In this document: piece by piece, positions 13,673 to 16,220 of the stretch
Layout of the letters: each line of letters starts with the position of its first letter
How positions within the stretch are numbered: the stretch's first letter is position 1
Assembly: GCA_964552765.1 (NCBI GenBank)
Contig: CAZKIA010000013.1
Location: 1-16,220, forward strand
Direction: 5' to 3'
Length of the DNA stretch: 16,220 bases
From: JAPUDQ01 sp964552765
GTDB taxonomy: Bacteria; Patescibacteriota; Saccharimonadia; Saccharimonadales; Saccharimonadaceae
Translations under genes and position numbers: made by a program
The notes under the pieces: generated by a model
What the model saw: only the letters and a program-made list of their open reading frames with translations
Told to the model about the DNA's origin: nothing
Databases searched by the model: none

Positions 13673-14352
13673 GGCTTTACCTTCTCCTTTACCATATCGG
13701 TCGTTTTTGGCGAGGCATAGTAGGTCATGGCTATGATTTCGGCCTGCAGGTTAGCACTAGTACCAGATAGTTTGACGGATTGAATACTGATCGGGCGAAT
13801 CGAGTGCTGCATGTCGTCGAGCATCTTCTTGATCGAATCGTATCCACCCGTCGCCTTGAAAGTAAACGTAACAGGTATAACACCGTCCAGTGAAGCGGCA
13901 GCTGGTGTAGCGACAGTACTATCTGCGACGTCTGTGTAGGCGATCCCTTCAATTGTTGCACCAGATCGTGCAAGTACGACTTGCTGCAGTGACGCCAGCC
14001 ATGCGACATCATCGCGATCTGTTGGCATAGCATCGATAATAATCTGTAGTTTGTTGTCGGCAGGATCGGCCTTGAGCATGTCGCTCAGGCGTGGATCGGC
14101 AATAAGTTTTACTACCTCTTGTTTTAGAGGGTCATAAGCCTTGATATTATTTTTGAGGCGGTCATTGGTTGTTACCTGAGCCGCAATAACTTTGTTGTTA
14201 TATAAGAATTGCTTAACCATGAACTGAGATAATACAACCCCAATCGCAACAATCGTTGCAGCAATCGTCACCCAGATAAATACGGCCCGATTTGCCTGCT
14301 GGATGCGCTGTCGCTTTTTGACGCCAGTAATGGTTCGTTTATTGGTTTCCAT
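13669..14352 (-). CDS. pilO: PilO-like alignment complex protein
   Basis: A 227-residue single-pass membrane protein. It has a basic cytoplasmic tail (KRTITGVKKRQRIQQANR), a membrane segment FIWVTIAATIVAIGVVLSQF (about 25-44), a coiled coil, and a C-terminal ferredoxin-like domain (GVIPVTFTFKATGGYDSIKKML) with FTFKATGGY typical of PilO. It dimerises with PilN between motor and envelope in known systems. ATG 14350-14352 overlaps the end of pilN by 14 nt. The 20-codon upstream extension lies in pilN and is not likely used. Confidence 0.8.
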   Translation of the reverse strand: METNKRTITGVKKRQRIQQANRAVFIWVTIAATIVAIGVVLSQFMVKQFLYNNKVIAAQVTTNDRLKNNIKAYDPLKQEVVKLIADPRLSDMLKADPADNKLQIIIDAMPTDRDDVAWLASLQQVVLARSGATIEGIAYTDVADSTVATPAAASLDGVIPVTFTFKATGGYDSIKKMLDDMQHSIRPISIQSVKLSGTSANLQAEIIAMTYYASPKTTDMVKEKVKP

Positions 14353-15067
14353 TTGCTGTATTCTCCGTTGTTCGCTGGCTAAACAAGCTTTCTTTTGGCG
14401 CATTTTGGTCACTGTTCGATGTCGTCAGCTTTGGTACTTCAATCTTTATATCGGTGCTTTTCATATCAAAGGCCTCTGGCGCAAATGTTAGCTTTATCTT
14501 GAAAACGGCACGTATCGTTCCATCCGGAGACTTATTCATTGTCGGCTGGTCGATGCTTACTGTCGAGAACATTTGGGCTTCCATGTCTTGTCCATCAACT
14601 TTGTATTTGAATTTTGCTCTTTCAAGCGTATAGCGAAAGTTATTGACTGCCTCAAATGTAGGCGCTTCACCATCAATAGCAACAGTATTATCGGCCTTAG
14701 TTAAATCGACTTTTTGTAAGGACACATTGTACGGCGGCGCAGGAACGAGTTGCGGTAAGAAATCAAGCAACCGCGCATAAAGGCTCCGCGTCCCACTTAC
14801 CTGATCGATAGCCTTAAGCTGGCCCTGGATAGCAAGATACTTGTTGATCTCTGATTTATTAGCAAGTTGCTTGTGATTGTCTTTGATCTCCCGAGAAAGA
14901 TTGTCTTTAAACAGTTGTTGTCCTACATAGACTGTTGTCGCGAGAAATACGACAATACCACCCGCGATGAGCGATACCAAGATAGCACCTGATATAACCA
15001 TATTGCGTGTTCGCTGTGCACGCAAGAACTCTTTCTTGAGGTCTGGGAGAAGATTTAACTCAATCAT
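14339..15067 (-). CDS. pilN: PilN-like alignment complex protein
   Basis: A 242-residue bitopic membrane protein. It begins with the PilN signature MIELNLLPDLKKEFLRAQR, the short cytoplasmic peptide that binds PilM in known systems, followed by a membrane helix (VISGAILVSLIAGGIVVFLATTVYVG, about 24-48), a coiled coil, and a periplasm-like domain with LDFLPQLVPAPPYNVSLQKVDL. ATG 15065-15067 overlaps the pilM stop by 8 nt and has AGGGAG 5 nt upstream. The first Met of the longer frame, 12 codons earlier, lies inside pilM. Confidence 0.88.
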   Translation of the reverse strand: MIELNLLPDLKKEFLRAQRTRNMVISGAILVSLIAGGIVVFLATTVYVGQQLFKDNLSREIKDNHKQLANKSEINKYLAIQGQLKAIDQVSGTRSLYARLLDFLPQLVPAPPYNVSLQKVDLTKADNTVAIDGEAPTFEAVNNFRYTLERAKFKYKVDGQDMEAQMFSTVSIDQPTMNKSPDGTIRAVFKIKLTFAPEAFDMKSTDIKIEVPKLTTSNSDQNAPKESLFSQRTTENTANGNQ

Positions 15068-16106
15068 GATTCTCCCTCTGGGCAAGCCCCACGACAACTG
15101 CAAACTGCGATGATATTGGTTGCAGAGCTGATTGATCAGCTGTCGATACTCTCACCCGCTGCCACGGCGTTGCAAGCTGTGCGGCTATGCCGACCTTGGC
15201 CGATAAATACTCACCCATCGACGGTACCGTGCTTGCATATCCTGATAACAACAGAGAGTCAATCGGTACTTCTGGATACTTGGTCTGAAAGAATTTGACT
15301 GATTTTATAAGGTCGGTTGCGAATTGATCAAGTGTTGTATCAATCGCACGCGCTATCTGCCCTTCGAGCTTCGAAGCATCAACGCCAAATTTTACCAAAA
15401 ACTGCGCAGCTTGTGCTTCCTGAACATTCAGGTTTTGCGAGACGGCTTTGGTTAGCGAGCGGAAACCTGTTGGGATAGAACGAATCAGTCGTGGCGAATC
15501 CCCTAGCGTCATAGCAAGGTCGGTCGAAAAATCACCGAGATCAATGATCATATGAGCGTTCCTGGACTCAGCCGGCAAGAGTGATCGGCACATTGCAAGT
15601 GGATCAGGCTCAAGGGCCATCACATTCAGGCCGAGCCCCTCGATAAGATCGAGACGCTGCTCAGAGAATGAGTTCGGTACACTCGCGATCAATACTTCAT
15701 TTTTGGTAGGGTCTTTCGGTGATTTGCCGAGAACACCCCAGTCGATCTTTGCCTCATCGAGGCTCATCGGCACAAACTGCTCTGCTTGGTATTTGATAGT
15801 GCTTGCGAGCTCAGCAGCGGGCATCTCCGGTAGCTCAACAACAGTTGCAAACATGCGATTACTCGGGATACCCAGCACTACATTACGAGTGCGTACACCA
15901 CTCTGACCAATCGCCGTCATGATGATCTCGCCAAGCTTTTTCTGGTCATCAACTGCATCGCTTGTGGCTATCTTGATATCGACAGGTACGGAGGCATATT
16001 TAACGAGGTTCCAAACATTACCAGCTCGTGATAACTGCACGATACGAACTGATGTCGTTCCGACATCCAGTGCAAAGAACTCGCCCACCGATCCTAAAGC
16101 CTTCAT
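15060..16106 (-). CDS. pilM: PilM, actin-like cytoplasmic pilus protein
   Basis: A 348-residue FtsA/actin-fold protein that binds PilN's N-terminus on the cytoplasmic face and links it to PilB in characterised systems. Visible motifs are the phosphate-1 loop FFALDVGTTSVRIVQLS (10-26), QAEQFVPMSLDEAKIDWGVL, the phosphate-2 IDLGDFSTDL and an adenosine-type LLLSGYAS. It is the first gene of the pilM-N-O-orf-B-T-C transcript. The ATG lies 10 nt after an extended -10 box and has no Shine-Dalgarno, so the leader would be only about 4 nt. Confidence 0.93.
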   Translation of the reverse strand: MKALGSVGEFFALDVGTTSVRIVQLSRAGNVWNLVKYASVPVDIKIATSDAVDDQKKLGEIIMTAIGQSGVRTRNVVLGIPSNRMFATVVELPEMPAAELASTIKYQAEQFVPMSLDEAKIDWGVLGKSPKDPTKNEVLIASVPNSFSEQRLDLIEGLGLNVMALEPDPLAMCRSLLPAESRNAHMIIDLGDFSTDLAMTLGDSPRLIRSIPTGFRSLTKAVSQNLNVQEAQAAQFLVKFGVDASKLEGQIARAIDTTLDQFATDLIKSVKFFQTKYPEVPIDSLLLSGYASTVPSMGEYLSAKVGIAAQLATPWQRVRVSTADQSALQPISSQFAVVVGLAQRENHD

Positions 16107-16116
16107 ATTGATACCA

Positions 16117-16125
16117 ATTATAGCA
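16117..16125 (-). promoter_or_regulatory. extended -10 promoter of the pilM operon
   Basis: The minus strand reads TGC-TATAAT, a perfect hexamer with the TGn extension, 10 nt before the pilM ATG. No consensus -35 is seen at 17 nt, as is common for extended -10 promoters. It overlaps the upstream edge of the divergent promoter at 16134-16163. Confidence 0.6.
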
Positions 16126-16133
16126 TAGACGTT

Positions 16134-16163
16134 TTGAAAAGAAGTAGTATTTTACCCTATAAT
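16134..16163 (+). promoter_or_regulatory. promoter of the right-edge tRNA-like gene
   Basis: TTGAAA (16134-16139), an 18-nt spacer and TATAAT (16158-16163). The expected start is 6-8 nt before the tRNA-like acceptor strand at 16178. Confidence 0.7.
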
Positions 16164-16177
16164 CCTGTCTTAATTCC

Positions 16178-16220
16178 GCGGCGGTAGCTCAGTCTCACTC
16201 ACGGTCGTCAGGACAGAGCC
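16178..16220 (+). tRNA. tRNA-like 5' end, truncated by the window, enlarged D-loop
   Basis: GCGGCGG (acceptor-like), TA, then GCTC pairing with GAGC (16187-16190 with 16216-16219) is the normal start of a bacterial tRNA, and it is preceded by a good promoter. The D-loop would be 25 nt (16191-16215) rather than the usual 7-11. The flanks AGTC and AGGACA would join into a normal-looking 10-nt loop if about 15 nt were absent. The anticodon lies outside the window, so identity is unknown, and another structured RNA cannot be excluded. Confidence 0.4.

Noticed and set aside
4551..16106. Type II secretion system instead of type IV pilus
   Set aside because: PilM, PilN, PilO and a PilT with the AIRNLIRE-type motif are present and there is no secretin; this is the pilus arrangement.
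1..16220. Recoded UGA (code 25 of SR1/Gracilibacteria)
   Set aside because: All recognised proteins end at normal length and none needs read-through of TGA; pilM and pilO use TGA as the stop.

Overview
The window looks like a chromosomal segment of a Candidatus Saccharibacteria (TM7/CPR) bacterium. This is inferred from the gene set and the style of the proteins: a pilM-N-O-(small ORF)-B-T-C cluster with no secretin, a short major pilin of the kind seen in CPR genomes, and compact overlapping genes. The standard bacterial code fits every gene, with no in-frame UGA read as an amino acid. The absence of any PilQ/secretin gene fits a monoderm envelope. No marker gene such as 16S rRNA is present, so the phylum call is an inference.

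Layout. Positions 1-264 hold the 3' end of a tRNA-Asp and a small structured segment bounded by a 41-bp direct repeat. The segment contains an inverted, degenerate tRNA-Ser-like sequence and two hairpins. Positions 265-1855 (minus) are a two-gene unit: a PH-domain membrane protein followed by a membrane-anchored parvulin-type peptidyl-prolyl isomerase. A tRNA-Arg(CCT) gene diverges from it (1897-1971) and ends in a strong bidirectional terminator. Next come ndk and uppP (both minus), then a divergent XerC/D-type tyrosine recombinase (plus, 3618-4550).

From 16106 down to 4551, everything on the minus strand is a type IV pilus locus. In transcription order it is pilM, pilN, pilO, a small membrane ORF in the pilP position, pilB, pilT and pilC (genes overlapping or nearly so); then pilA with its own promoter and terminator; then the prepilin peptidase pilD with its own promoter; then a 166-bp non-coding region with an elaborate hairpin and 7-bp repeats; then four overlapping minor prepilin genes (GspH/FimT-, PilV-, PilW- and PilX-like). 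Together they make a near-complete pilus machine: assembly and retraction ATPases (PilB, PilT), platform (PilC), alignment complex (PilM/N/O), major and minor subunits, and the peptidase that matures them. A tRNA-like gene with a good promoter starts at the right edge.

Most interesting signals. (1) Several genes (uppP, xer, pilD, the PH-domain gene, and less strictly pilM) have a -10 box only 6-10 nt before the start codon and no clear Shine-Dalgarno, which suggests leaderless or near-leaderless mRNAs. (2) The pilD-minor pilin gap holds a long nested palindrome flanked by 7-bp tandem repeats that overlap the predicted minor-pilin promoter. (3) A 41-bp duplication of the tRNA-Asp 3' end brackets a small element. 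(4) PilB lacks the usual zinc tetracysteine. (5) The tRNA-like gene at the right edge appears to have an enlarged D-loop. I do not see a clearly new multigene defence or metabolic system.
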